Source: Stakelama saccharophila (GTDB lineage Bacteria > Pseudomonadota > Alphaproteobacteria > Sphingomonadales > Sphingomonadaceae). From it: a stretch of 64,000 nt of DNA. Position 1 is the stretch's first letter, and each line of letters starts with the position of its first letter. Below the pieces are notes generated by a model. That model was not told the DNA's origin, searched no databases, and saw only the letters and a list, made by a program, of their open reading frames with translations. The stretch lies in assembly GCF_032229225.1 (NCBI RefSeq), contig NZ_CP135076.1, forward strand, positions 2,213,001-2,277,000, in the 5' to 3' direction. A program made the position numbers and the translations under genes. Below are positions 13,829-23,372 of the stretch, in pieces.

Positions 13829-16395
13829 GCCAAGTCCTCCTCGCCGGCAGCATCGCGGGAGAAGACCGCATCTGCCATATCATCGATCAATGGAATGTCG
13901 ATGACGCAACGAACACCACCCGGTCTCAGTTCAAATGCAGTCGTTGCACCCAGTTGATAGGGCAATCCCCGCTCGATCAGTTCGGAGCCGAACCCTTCGC
14001 GCGGGATGTCGCCCGACACCATCGGCACCCCCTTTTCCTCCCAGGTGAAATGCAGGCGCCTGGCGGAACCGCTCTGCCCGTCGACGCTCCAGAAGATGTC
14101 GATCTCCCCACCGAGGGCGAGCGCTCCGTACTTTACCGCATTGGTGACGAGTTCATGAACGGCCAGGCCGAGGGTTTCGGCCGGTTTGTGGAAAAGATGG
14201 ACGGACGGCCCCCGGACCCTGATGCGCATTCCGTCCATCGGCGCGTCCACGCTCAGCAGTTCGTCGCGAACCAGTTCCTCCAGTTCGATCTGGCCCTGCG
14301 GCGAACGGGCCAGGATGGTCTGCGTCCGCGCCAGTGCGTCGATCCGGCCGCGGAAATGGCTCGCCACCTGCTCGACCGAATCTTCCGCTTCGAGCGTACG
14401 GCTGAAGATGGACCGAACCACCGCCAGAATATTCTTCACCCGGTGCTGCAATTCGGCCATCAGCAGTTTCTGGTGTTCGGTCGCGAGCCGCATTTCGCTG
14501 ATATCCGAAGCGGAGCCGTACCAGCGTTCCACCGCACCGGCCTCGTTCCGCACCGCCTCCGCACGCAGGAGCACCGACCGGAAACCGCCTTCCACGCTTT
14601 GAAAGCGCAATTCCGTCTGAAAGATGCCCCCGTGCCTGCCGGCATCCAGCCAGCAGTCCCGGACACGATCCAGGTCGTCCGGGTGCACCGCCGTCATCCA
14701 GCCATGCCCCAGCACGCCGCGTTCCGGCATTCCGGTGAACTCGTAGAAGCGTTCGTTGACGTAATCCCAGTGCAAACCGGCATCGGCTGTGAACAGTTCG
14801 ATCGGCACCGATTTCACCATGCCGCGGAACCGCTCGTCCGACTCCCGAAGCGCCGTCTCCGTGCGGGCCAGGTCGCTGATGTCGAGGAAGGTCAGCACCA
14901 CGCCGCCGATGAAATTCCCGCCCGAGCGACAGGGCAGGATGCGGACGAGGTATCTCCTGTCGTTCTTCTGATTGTGGACTTCCCGCTCGATCGTCGTGCG
15001 CGTGCGCACCACCCGGCGGACATCCTCCGACAAATCGTCGAAATCGATCCGGCCCGCAATGTGCATCAAGGGCCGCCCGAGATCGCTCTCAATCAGGTGG
15101 AATATATCGGCGATTGCGGGTGTGAAATTGCGCACCCGAAGGTCGTCGTCCAGAAAGACGGTCGCGATCCGGGTGCTTTCGAGGAAATTTTTGAGGTCGG
15201 CATTGGCACGCGCGAGTTCCGCCACGCGCTGCCCCAGTTCTCCGTTGGCCGTCTGCGGTTCCCGGTTCGCGGCTCCCAATTCCTCGGTGGTCTCCTGGCG
15301 CCGTTCCCGCATCTGGCGCAGTTCGGATTCGAGGCGCCGATCGTCATCGCCGCGCAGATCCTTGCCCGCCTCCCGATCTCGCGACGACGCCGCGAATTCC
15401 GCGGACTGGAAGAGCACGACGAAATTGCGCGGTGCTCCGTCCTCGCAATCGACCGGCTCGACCACGAGGCGCACCATCTCCGTTTCGCCGTCGACCTCCA
15501 TCGCGAGCGGCGGCGGTCGCACGGCATCCCGGTCGTCTCGCGCTATCCGAAGCGCCGCGTGCAGATCGCTGCGGAGATCGTGGTGCACCAGGAGCGGCAG
15601 CGACAGCGAGGCCGTGCCCTGCTTCGGTTCCAGATAACGCCCCATCCGCCCGGAAAAGTGCAAGATGTCGAATCCGTCGTCGACGACGACATAGGCAGGC
15701 GCGTACCGGTCGGCGATCCGCGCGGCCCGGCGCGCCAGGTTCGCATCGAGCTGTTCGCCGGTCCGCGCTTCTTCCGCCGGGGCCGATCGTGATCGGGCGC
15801 TCCGGCGCAGATGTACGTCATAGCGGGCGATGCACGACGCAATCTCGGACCTCGGCAGCACATAGTCCGCAATCGACTCGATCGGGCGGCTGGCCGGATC
15901 CGGGCCGGCGGAATGCGTTTGCTCGACGACGCACATACCGCCATGTTTCTTCACCGCCGCCATGCCCGATGTCGCGGTTCCCGCAACGGGCCGCATCACC
16001 AGCCCCACCGCATGATCACCGCAATCTGCCGCCACACCGGTCAAAAGAATATCGCAGCGCCCCGCCTGTCCCGAGCTGCCCGCCCCGTCCCGGACCGACA
16101 GGCGTCCTTCGATGGGAACGACCGACCGGCCGTTCGGCACCACCGTCACCCTGCCGGGCACCAGCATTTCGCCGTCGATCGCCGCCACGGCATCGACGCT
16201 CCGGCAACGAAGCGTTTCCAGCATCACATCGCTGTCGATCGGGGCCTGATGCACAACGCACAGGATGACGGCGATTTCGGCGAATTCCGGCTGCGCCAGA
16301 AAATCGGCAAGCGCATCGTCGAACGTCGCCGCCACAACGCCGAGTACCAGGAACTTGTCCCCGGCAGGACCGGTATCCGCAAGATCGTCGGCCAA
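13825..16395 (-). CDS. HWE-family sensor histidine kinase with degenerate CheB domain
   Basis: An 856-residue protein. Residues about 15-185 resemble a CheB methylesterase: CVVHQ matches the catalytic histidine region and LTGVAADCG the aspartate region, but the GASxGG serine motif is replaced by GVVAATF, so it is probably inactive. No CheR domain follows, unlike usual CheB-CheR-PAS kinases. There is then a PAS-like domain (YVVVDDGFDILHFSGRMGRYL), a coiled coil near 330-390, two more PAS domains, and the kinase core with LQHRVKNILAVV (phosphorylated His near 650), HELVTNAVKYGAL and the W-E pair in TWEEKGVP. It has no membrane segments, so it is cytoplasmic. Confidence 0.87.
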   Translation of the reverse strand: MADDLADTGPAGDKFLVLGVVAATFDDALADFLAQPEFAEIAVILCVVHQAPIDSDVMLETLRCRSVDAVAAIDGEMLVPGRVTVVPNGRSVVPIEGRLSVRDGAGSSGQAGRCDILLTGVAADCGDHAVGLVMRPVAGTATSGMAAVKKHGGMCVVEQTHSAGPDPASRPIESIADYVLPRSEIASCIARYDVHLRRSARSRSAPAEEARTGEQLDANLARRAARIADRYAPAYVVVDDGFDILHFSGRMGRYLEPKQGTASLSLPLLVHHDLRSDLHAALRIARDDRDAVRPPPLAMEVDGETEMVRLVVEPVDCEDGAPRNFVVLFQSAEFAASSRDREAGKDLRGDDDRRLESELRQMRERRQETTEELGAANREPQTANGELGQRVAELARANADLKNFLESTRIATVFLDDDLRVRNFTPAIADIFHLIESDLGRPLMHIAGRIDFDDLSEDVRRVVRTRTTIEREVHNQKNDRRYLVRILPCRSGGNFIGGVVLTFLDISDLARTETALRESDERFRGMVKSVPIELFTADAGLHWDYVNERFYEFTGMPERGVLGHGWMTAVHPDDLDRVRDCWLDAGRHGGIFQTELRFQSVEGGFRSVLLRAEAVRNEAGAVERWYGSASDISEMRLATEHQKLLMAELQHRVKNILAVVRSIFSRTLEAEDSVEQVASHFRGRIDALARTQTILARSPQGQIELEELVRDELLSVDAPMDGMRIRVRGPSVHLFHKPAETLGLAVHELVTNAVKYGALALGGEIDIFWSVDGQSGSARRLHFTWEEKGVPMVSGDIPREGFGSELIERGLPYQLGATTAFELRPGGVRCVIDIPLIDDMADAVFSRDAAGEEDLA

Positions 16396-16629
16396 TCACC
16401 TGCCCCGTTCGTTTTGGCGCCGGTCCTTTCCGGCGCCCACGATCGTGTATCTTTCGACGGCGGACTTCGCCACTGCAGCGAAAGCACGCAAAGGTCGCCG
16501 CCCCATGCCACCGTTCCGGCTCGGCGGCTGCGCGCTTGCGGTATCGAACGAATTTGCGCGATGCGACGAGCCGGGGTCGCACCGCGCCGAATTCAGGACG
16601 TCACACCCCGTCAGGGGCCAGACGGACCG
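16396..16629. other. Gap between kinase and catalase genes
   Basis: These 234 bases lie upstream of the kinase start and downstream of the leftward manganese catalase. They must contain the kinase promoter. I looked for an EcfG-type pair on the minus strand: a GTTCC lies at 16513-16517 but no CGTT partner stands at 16-17 bases. No gene, terminator hairpin with T-run or repeat was recognised. Confidence 0.5.
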
Positions 16630-17529
16630 TTACTGCTCGGTGGACTTCGTCCGTCCGGCTCCCGGACCCGCGCCGAGATCCGCACCGGTGATCGGATTGG
16701 CATCGGGAGCGGAGGCAAGGCGCCGCTTCATCGCCTCGAGCCGCTGTTGATCGGCCGAATCGAGATTGACCTGCGCGCTGCCCTCGCCATCGTCCGCCGG
16801 CAATCCCTCGGGCAGATCCTCGACCATGGTGAATTCCTCTTCATTGTTCCACGGCCCGCGTGCATCCTGCGGATATTGGGAGGTATTCACGTACATGTCG
16901 GCATAGGGCTCCTTGCCGGGAAGCTTGCCCGGCGGGAAATTGTCCTTGATTGAATAGAGCGCCTTTTCAAAGGACTTCTGATGCGCGACCTCACGCGTCA
17001 TCAGAAAGCCCAGCGCATCTTTCACGCCGGGATCGTCGGTGACGTTGATCAGCCGCTCATAGATGATTTTCGCGCGCGCCTCCGCGGCGATGTTGGAGCG
17101 CAGATCGCATGTCGGATCGCCGCGACTGTCGACATAGGCGGCCGTCCACGGCACGCCCGATGAATTGGTGAGCGCGGGACCGCCACCATAAAGCAGCGCC
17201 TGGGTGTGGCTGTTCCCGCCACGGGTGAGGTCGCGATAGAGTTCCGCCTCCTCCATCTCGCCTTCGGTGATCTTCGTTCGCGCGCCCTTGTTGAGCATCG
17301 CCACGACCGACCCGATGACCTCCAGATGGCTCAGTTCCTCGGTCGCGATGTCGATCAGCATATCCTTGCGGCCGGCATCTTCTTCCGCCAGCCCTTGCGT
17401 GAAATACCGCATGGCCGCCGCCAGTTCGCCGTCCGGCCCTCCGAACTGCTCGAGAATCAATGATCCCAGCACGGGATCCGGCTCGCTGACACGAACCGTA
17501 TATTGCAAGGTCTTGTTGTGCATGAACAT
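16630..17529 (-). CDS. Manganese catalase
   Basis: ATG at 17529 with a GAGGAGG site upstream gives 299 residues, the usual length. The enzyme splits hydrogen peroxide with a di-manganese centre in a four-helix bundle. Ligands are visible: Glu35 in GPDGELAAAMRYF, Glu65 and His68 in IATEELSHLE, the glutamate in NIAAEARAKIIYERL (near 148) and the histidine in REVAHQKSFEKAL (near 181). No signal peptide, so cytoplasmic. The C-terminal tail is acidic and disordered-looking. It probably belongs to the stress response; non-haem catalases of this type are common in stress regulons. Confidence 0.95.
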   Translation of the reverse strand: MFMHNKTLQYTVRVSEPDPVLGSLILEQFGGPDGELAAAMRYFTQGLAEEDAGRKDMLIDIATEELSHLEVIGSVVAMLNKGARTKITEGEMEEAELYRDLTRGGNSHTQALLYGGGPALTNSSGVPWTAAYVDSRGDPTCDLRSNIAAEARAKIIYERLINVTDDPGVKDALGFLMTREVAHQKSFEKALYSIKDNFPPGKLPGKEPYADMYVNTSQYPQDARGPWNNEEEFTMVEDLPEGLPADDGEGSAQVNLDSADQQRLEAMKRRLASAPDANPITGADLGAGPGAGRTKSTEQ

Positions 17530-17585
17530 CGCGTGCTCCTCCTCTTGAATGCCCCGGCTGCAAACCGAAGAGGATGGCGATGCGT

Positions 17586-17613
17586 TGCATTTCTGATCCA
17601 CATTGCAAATGCA
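17586..17613. promoter_or_regulatory. Inverted repeat upstream of manganese catalase
   Basis: TGCATTT at 17586-17592 pairs with AAATGCA at 17607-17613, 14 bases apart, 57-84 bases before the catalase start. Spacing and position fit a dimeric regulator operator. Which protein binds is unknown. Confidence 0.35.
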
Positions 17614-17710
17614 GGTGAACGTCTTCGCAGAAGCCGACGCCGACGGGAAGAATCCTCCCTCCCTCCCATGAGCAAGCCGCCCGGCAAAAGCGCGCCGCGG
17701 GCGCGGCTGG

Positions 17711-20359
17711 CTACTCCGCGATGGCGTCGATCATCGCGGCGAATTTCACTTTCACGCTGTGATCTGCATGGGAAGCGGCGACCTGTTCGGAGATCCTGTC
17801 CAGCCTCGCATCGAATTCGCGCACCAGCGTCGGCAGGCGTTCGGGCCGATAATCGATCAGGCGCGCGGCCTGGCCGGCGAGCGAGACGTCGTCGGGCAGC
17901 GGGCTGGGCGAATTCCAGTGATATTTCAGCCATTCGACCGCCGCGGCCGTCCGCTTCATGCGATAGAGCAATCCGTCCAGGTCGACCGGATCACGCCCGT
18001 AATCGACCCGCACGTGCATCGATTGGTCCGCGGGCCGGGCCGGGACGACGATCCGTGCGGTGAGCGATCCGCCGTCATAGCTCCAGCTTCCCGCATGGCC
18101 GTCTTCCGACCGCTGATAGGCGGCGCCATCCACCGTGACGCGTTCCGGGATCGCGGAAACGGGCAGTTCGACCGTGATCTGCTTTTCGGCAGGCATGCCC
18201 GGATAGCGCCCCTCCCGCGGATGCACCGTCACGTCTGCGTCGTCCGCGTCGCGCCGGCTCTCGACCGCGGTGAAGCTGTACTGGTCGCCGCGATAGCCCT
18301 CGCTGTCGCCGGCATCGGCATAGACGCGCGCATGACCGGCCCCTCCGGGGAAGACCCGCAATACCAGCTCGCCATTGTCCATGGTCTGCAGCTTGCGCAC
18401 CGAGTCCGGGTTCATCGGCACCACGGCGCCCGCGCGGACGAATACCGGCACCTCGTCGAGCGTATAGTCCCGCTCGATCATTTGGCCGCCCGCGATCACC
18501 TCGCCGCGATTGCTGTCGTACCAGCGGCCCGGCGGCAGCCAGATCGAAACGGTTGCGGAGCCGTCCTTCATCGGCTGGGTGACGGGGGCGACCAGCATGT
18601 CGTCGCCGAACATATACTCGCCGGGGGTCTTGTACGCCCGGTCCTCGTCAGGCCAGGCATAATAAAGCGGGCGCAACATCGACACGCCGCTGTCATAGGC
18701 TTCGCGCGCAGCGGTATAGATATAGGGCGCCATGGCATAACGCCGGTCGATGGTCTGGCGAATGGCGGCAAACACCTCCGGCGAGAAGCGCCACGGTTCC
18801 TTGCGCAGCCCCGCTTCCTTCGACGAATGGGTGCGCAATATCGGGCTGAACGCACCAAACTGCATCCAGCGGACATAAAGCTCCGGATCGATGTGCCGCT
18901 CGTCCTCCGGCAGGTCGTCGGGGAACATGTGCCCGCCGATGTCGTGGCTCCAATAGCCGTAGAGCACGTTCGACGCAGTCGCGGTGAAATAGGGCTGATA
19001 GGCGAGCGATTCCCACGAAATCACGGAATCGCCCGAAAAGCCGACCTGATAGCGGTGGTTCCCCAGCCCGCCCCACCGATGATAGATCAGCGCGCGGTTC
19101 CGGCTGTCGCGCTGCATGTGCGTGTAGAACACATAGTTCAGCCACCAGGTGTTGGACAGGCCCGGCACCTTCTTCGAATCGGGCCATTGCTGCCAATCGA
19201 GCCACCAGAAGTTCACGCCGTCGTCGCGCAAGGGGTCCAGCACCTTGTCGAACCACGTGTTCACGAAGCGCTTGTCCGCCGCTTCGAAGGCGATCGGTTT
19301 GCCGCCGGTGACGCCCATCGCCTTCGCCGCTTCGTCATATCGCGCCTCGCGCCGTGTGATGCCGGACGCGGGGTGCAGGTTGAGCGTGGTCTTCAGATCC
19401 TGCTCGTGCAGCCAGGAGAGGAAGCGCTCCGGCTCAGGGAACAGGCTGCGGTTCCAGGTATAGCCGGTCCAGCCGACGAGCTGGCCGAACGCGTCCTGCT
19501 TGGCGTATTTCGGGTCCCAGCTCAGATCGTCCGTGCGGTGCCAGTCCATATCGACGACCAGCACGTCCAGCGGGATGCGGTAGCGCTGGAAATCCCCCAC
19601 CAGCTTGCGCATTTCGGCATCGGAATAGTTCCAGTAGCGCGACCACCAATAGCCGAAGGCGTATCGCGGCGGCATCGGCTCGCGCCCGGCGATGGCGGCG
19701 AAATCGCCCAGCGCCTTTTCATATTGATGGCCATAGCCGAAGAAATAGAGGTCCTGGCAGTCCGAACAGGCGCGCTTCTTCACCCAGCGCCAGTCGCTGT
19801 CGTCGAAGAGAAAACTTTTTGAATCGTCGACCAGATGCCAACCCGCGCGCGAGATCAGTCCCCGGCCGAGATCGAGTTTCTCGCCGTCACCCAGGCGGAT
19901 ATTGCCGCGGAACCGGTCCAGCGTACGCGTGGTGCCGTGCAGGTTGCTCGCTTCCGCCATGCCCGGATGCCAGCCAAAGGCGGTGTCGAGGTTGCGGGAA
20001 CGGACGGAAAGATTGGTCGCGCTGAACCGTCCGCTGCCCAGCTTGTAGGTCAGCCGCAATGCCTCGGTCTCGATGTGCAGAACCCCGCCGCGGACGGTGG
20101 AGGTGAAGGCGGGTACGGGCTGTTCGCGGTCGACGAAGACCTGTGACGGGCTGTCTACGAAGCGTCCGTCCGGCGACCATTCCATGCGGATCACCCGGGG
20201 CGACAGTACCGTGAATCGGACATGATCCCGCTGAACAATCGCGCCCGGCGCAGCCCTGCCCTGCATCTCCGGCGTATTCGCGGCTGCCGGGACGGCGTTG
20301 GCCTGGCACGCGGCAATCGCCCCTATCAACGCCCCTGCGCTCAGAAGATTTCGGATCAT
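17711..20359 (-). CDS. GH31 family alpha-glycosidase, exported
   Basis: I choose ATG 20359 (GAGG upstream), which begins a signal sequence MIRNLLSAGALIGAIAACQA; IAAC could be a lipobox. The mature protein of about 860 residues is a GH31 retaining alpha-glycosidase. The nucleophile strand is NFWWLDWQQWPDS, the acid/base region GFSGDSVISWESL, and YGYWSHDIGGH is also typical. Preceding segments RYAFGYWWSRYW and LDVLVVDMDWH form the early barrel. An extra helical C-terminal part of about 90 residues follows the usual beta domains. Alpha-glucosidase or alpha-xylosidase specificity cannot be decided. It is probably periplasmic or anchored to the outer membrane. Confidence 0.9.
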   Translation of the reverse strand: MIRNLLSAGALIGAIAACQANAVPAAANTPEMQGRAAPGAIVQRDHVRFTVLSPRVIRMEWSPDGRFVDSPSQVFVDREQPVPAFTSTVRGGVLHIETEALRLTYKLGSGRFSATNLSVRSRNLDTAFGWHPGMAEASNLHGTTRTLDRFRGNIRLGDGEKLDLGRGLISRAGWHLVDDSKSFLFDDSDWRWVKKRACSDCQDLYFFGYGHQYEKALGDFAAIAGREPMPPRYAFGYWWSRYWNYSDAEMRKLVGDFQRYRIPLDVLVVDMDWHRTDDLSWDPKYAKQDAFGQLVGWTGYTWNRSLFPEPERFLSWLHEQDLKTTLNLHPASGITRREARYDEAAKAMGVTGGKPIAFEAADKRFVNTWFDKVLDPLRDDGVNFWWLDWQQWPDSKKVPGLSNTWWLNYVFYTHMQRDSRNRALIYHRWGGLGNHRYQVGFSGDSVISWESLAYQPYFTATASNVLYGYWSHDIGGHMFPDDLPEDERHIDPELYVRWMQFGAFSPILRTHSSKEAGLRKEPWRFSPEVFAAIRQTIDRRYAMAPYIYTAAREAYDSGVSMLRPLYYAWPDEDRAYKTPGEYMFGDDMLVAPVTQPMKDGSATVSIWLPPGRWYDSNRGEVIAGGQMIERDYTLDEVPVFVRAGAVVPMNPDSVRKLQTMDNGELVLRVFPGGAGHARVYADAGDSEGYRGDQYSFTAVESRRDADDADVTVHPREGRYPGMPAEKQITVELPVSAIPERVTVDGAAYQRSEDGHAGSWSYDGGSLTARIVVPARPADQSMHVRVDYGRDPVDLDGLLYRMKRTAAAVEWLKYHWNSPSPLPDDVSLAGQAARLIDYRPERLPTLVREFDARLDRISEQVAASHADHSVKVKFAAMIDAIAE

Positions 20360-20493
20360 GTCGCCTCGATCATTGGTCAGGATTCGGCCGGCACCACAGG
20401 CGGCGGCGAGAGCGGGAACCAAGCACGGCTTTCCCGCGCAGCGGTTCATGCACTCGCACGGCCCTTTCCCGCAAGCCGCGCTGTTCGCCTGCG

Positions 20494-20853
20494 CTATTCG
20501 AGTTCGCCGAGCGCGGCTTCCACGCCGTCCATGGTGAAGGGCTTGGCCAGGACGGGTCGGCCGCGATGTTCGGGCACGATCGTGTCGCCCGAGCCGCCGG
20601 TGGCGAGCACGAACGGGATGCCGGCTTCGGCCAGCGCGTCGGCGACCGGCCAGCTCCTTTCACCGCCGCGCAGATGCACGTCCAGGATCGCAGCGTCGAT
20701 CGCGCCGCCGGAAACATGCTCGAGCGCCTCGTTCACCGTTTCCGCGGTTCCCGCTACCTTGCGATCGAGCATGTCGAGGAAATCCTCGAGCATCATCGCG
20801 ATCAGCGGTTCGTCCTCGACGATGAGTATGTTTCTGAGTGCAGCCATCGCCAT
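20494..20853 (-). CDS. Single-domain response regulator
   Basis: A stand-alone receiver domain, about 119 residues from ATG 20853 (20847 is an alternative; neither has a strong ribosome site). It starts MAMAALRNILIVEDEPLIAM with the acidic pair, has the phosphoacceptor Asp in AAILDVHLRGGE, FVLATGGSGD as the switch threonine strand and the conserved lysine in VLAKPFTM. There is no output domain. It lies 34 bases downstream of the CckA-like kinase, suggesting cotranscription, and may act as phosphate sink or shuttle. Confidence 0.88.
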   Translation of the reverse strand: MAMAALRNILIVEDEPLIAMMLEDFLDMLDRKVAGTAETVNEALEHVSGGAIDAAILDVHLRGGERSWPVADALAEAGIPFVLATGGSGDTIVPEHRGRPVLAKPFTMDGVEAALGELE

Positions 20854-20887
20854 GCGCTGAAGCACAATCGGAGCCGCGTGCCAAGCC

Positions 20888-23284
20888 TCATTCCGCGCGC
20901 AGAACGTCGCGCGCGGCCTCTGCAAGTTGCTGCACCGAAAACGGTTTCGGCAGAAAAGCGACATTGTCGATGTCGATCGAGTTGCGAAGCTGCTCCTCGG
21001 CATAGCCCGACATGAACAGGATCGGCATGTCGGGATACCGCTTGCGAATGCGGTTCGCCATCGTCGGCCCGTCCATGCCCGGCATCACCACGTCGGAGAT
21101 CAGGAGATCGAGTTCGGGATTCTCCTCCATCAATTCCAGCGCCGCCTCGCCGTTCTCCGCCGTCAGCACGGTATAGCCCTGCCGGGTGAGCGCGCGTTCG
21201 GCGACCGCACGCACCATGTCCTCGTCCTCGACCAGCAGGATCGTTCCACTGCCCCACAGGTCGCCCTTTTTCGGCCTGGCCGACAGCGGAGTCGCCGCCT
21301 TGCCCGGCATCTGGGCCGCGTGGACCGGCAGGAAGATGGAAAAACGCGCCCCGCCCCCGGCCGGCGATTCCGCGAAGATATAGCCGCCGGACTGCTTGAT
21401 GATCCCATAGACCGTCGAAAGCCCCAGCCCCGTTCCCTTGCCGACTTCCTTCGTGGTATAGAAGGGCTCGAAAATCTTGCCGAGCGCCTCCTGCGGAATA
21501 CCCGTTCCGGTATCCGAAATGATCAGTGCCGTATAATCGCCCACCGGCAGCTCGTCGTCCGCCAGGCGACGCACTTCGGCGGAACTGACCGCGACCGTTT
21601 CGATCGTCAGCGTCCCTCCGCCATTGGGATGCTTGGAAAGCATGGCGTCGCGGGCGTTGACGGCAAGGTTGACGACCACCTGCTCCAACTGGCCGGGGTC
21701 CGCCCTGACCGGCCCCAGCCCGCGTCCGTGCTGCACCACCAGTTCGACCGTCTCGCCCAGCAGCCGCTTCAGCAGGTTGGAAACCTCCGATATGACGTCG
21801 GGAAGCTGGAGCACCTGGGGACGCAGCGTCTGCTGGCGGGAAAAAGCGAGCAACTGTCGCGTCAGGCTGGCGGCGCGGTGCGAATTGGCGCGCACCTGCT
21901 GGATATCGTCATAATCACTGTCGCCCGGCGCATGGCGCATCAGCATCAGGTCGCAATGGCCGATAATCGCGGTCAGGATGTTGTTGAAATCGTGCGCGAC
22001 GCCGCCGGCGAGCTGGCCCACCGCCTGCATCTTCGTCTGTTGCGCGACCTGACGCTTCAGCTTGCTCTCTTCCCCCGAATCCTTGAACGTCACCAGCACC
22101 GCCGCCTCGCCCAGGCCGCGCGCGCCGACCAGGGTCACGGCGACCGGCTCGTCCGGCCGTTCCTTCAGACGTACCGGCATGTCCGCGGCATATGCGGCGC
22201 CATTGGCGGACCGCCGGATGACGTCGGCGAACGGCGCCTTGTCCTCGCGCACGACCAGATCGCTGGGATAAAGCGGCGGATTGTCGGGATCGATTCCCGC
22301 CGACTTGCAGAACGCGCTGTTCATGTGGAGGAAGCGCCCGTCCCGGTCGACCAGCGCGATGCCGAACGGGATCAGCGATACCAGCGACCGGACATGGCCG
22401 CCCGCGCTCTGCGGCAGCGGTGCGGGCAGGTTCACCTGTTCTTCGTCCAGCAACGCGACCAGCATCGGCGACTGCTCGCCATCGGCGAACGGCAGATGCA
22501 GGACCCGGATCGGATTGCCGTTCATCCCTTCGCGCTCGAACCGAACGAAGCCGCGATTGTCCGTCACGAGGAAACGGGCGAAGTCCCTGCCCTCCATCTC
22601 GGCATCGCGATCGCCCATCGCCCGCGCCCGTAAAACGCTGTTGGCCGCCCGCACCCGGCCGTCCGGGCGCAGCACGGCCGCCATGATACCGGCGCCGCCG
22701 ATCCGGTCGCCGAATTCGCCGGTCAGCATGGCCTGCGCCTTTGCCGGCAGGTCGATCGTCTCGGTGCTTGCGAAGCGCCAGACGAGCATATCGTCGCCGG
22801 CGCGGACGAGATGCGCGGTGATGCGCGACGCATCGCTCAGCGAAACCTGCCGGACGGCTTCACCGTCGCGCCATGCCTCCCGGCTCGCGGCATGCAGCAA
22901 CGCCTCTCCGTCGCCCGACAGCGGCAAGGACGGCGGCGCGGGAAAACCGCCGAAGAGCATTTCGAACGCGGGATTGGCACAAGCGAGCCGTCCCGCCCGA
23001 TCGGTGACGGCCAGTGCCTCGTGCGCGCTGGCGGCGAGGACATGCGCCACGGACCAGTCGGTCTGCGCGACCGCCACGGGCGCCGGGCGGCGCAGCGCCG
23101 CCCAGGCGAACAGCGCAGCGGCGATCAGCAGCCCCGCACCGGCAAACCCCGCCGCGACCGCCGGCTCGCCGACAAGGAAGAACAGCGCCAGCGCGACCGC
23201 GACACCGCACAAGGCGGGCAGCCACAGCACGCCCGCCCTGCGGCGCGGCGTATCGGAAAAAGCGGAAGCGAACAGGGTTGCCAT
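20888..23284 (-). CDS. cckA: CckA-type hybrid histidine kinase
   Basis: I prefer ATG 23284 (798 residues); a TTG at 23323 would add 13. Two membrane helices lie near residues 20-60. PAS-like regions follow, then the HisKA core with MQAVGQLAGGVAHDFNNIL (phospho-His), the ATPase domain with VNLAVNARDAML, SDTGTGIP and GKGTGLGLSTVYGIIKQSGG, and a C-terminal receiver with VEDEDMVR, the Asp of LLISDVVMPGMDG and LPKPFS. The sequence around the histidine and the domain order match CckA, which controls CtrA through ChpT in the alphaproteobacterial cell cycle. It sits in the inner membrane. chpT and ctrA are not in this window. Confidence 0.9.
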   Translation of the reverse strand: MATLFASAFSDTPRRRAGVLWLPALCGVAVALALFFLVGEPAVAAGFAGAGLLIAAALFAWAALRRPAPVAVAQTDWSVAHVLAASAHEALAVTDRAGRLACANPAFEMLFGGFPAPPSLPLSGDGEALLHAASREAWRDGEAVRQVSLSDASRITAHLVRAGDDMLVWRFASTETIDLPAKAQAMLTGEFGDRIGGAGIMAAVLRPDGRVRAANSVLRARAMGDRDAEMEGRDFARFLVTDNRGFVRFEREGMNGNPIRVLHLPFADGEQSPMLVALLDEEQVNLPAPLPQSAGGHVRSLVSLIPFGIALVDRDGRFLHMNSAFCKSAGIDPDNPPLYPSDLVVREDKAPFADVIRRSANGAAYAADMPVRLKERPDEPVAVTLVGARGLGEAAVLVTFKDSGEESKLKRQVAQQTKMQAVGQLAGGVAHDFNNILTAIIGHCDLMLMRHAPGDSDYDDIQQVRANSHRAASLTRQLLAFSRQQTLRPQVLQLPDVISEVSNLLKRLLGETVELVVQHGRGLGPVRADPGQLEQVVVNLAVNARDAMLSKHPNGGGTLTIETVAVSSAEVRRLADDELPVGDYTALIISDTGTGIPQEALGKIFEPFYTTKEVGKGTGLGLSTVYGIIKQSGGYIFAESPAGGGARFSIFLPVHAAQMPGKAATPLSARPKKGDLWGSGTILLVEDEDMVRAVAERALTRQGYTVLTAENGEAALELMEENPELDLLISDVVMPGMDGPTMANRIRKRYPDMPILFMSGYAEEQLRNSIDIDNVAFLPKPFSVQQLAEAARDVLRAE

Positions 23285-23372
23285 GATCGCGACCGTGATG
23301 TGCCGCGGCGTCGCTGCGGTCAAGCCGAGGAGCGGCGGGAAAGCGACGGCCGTGCCGCTTTCCCGCGGGCCA

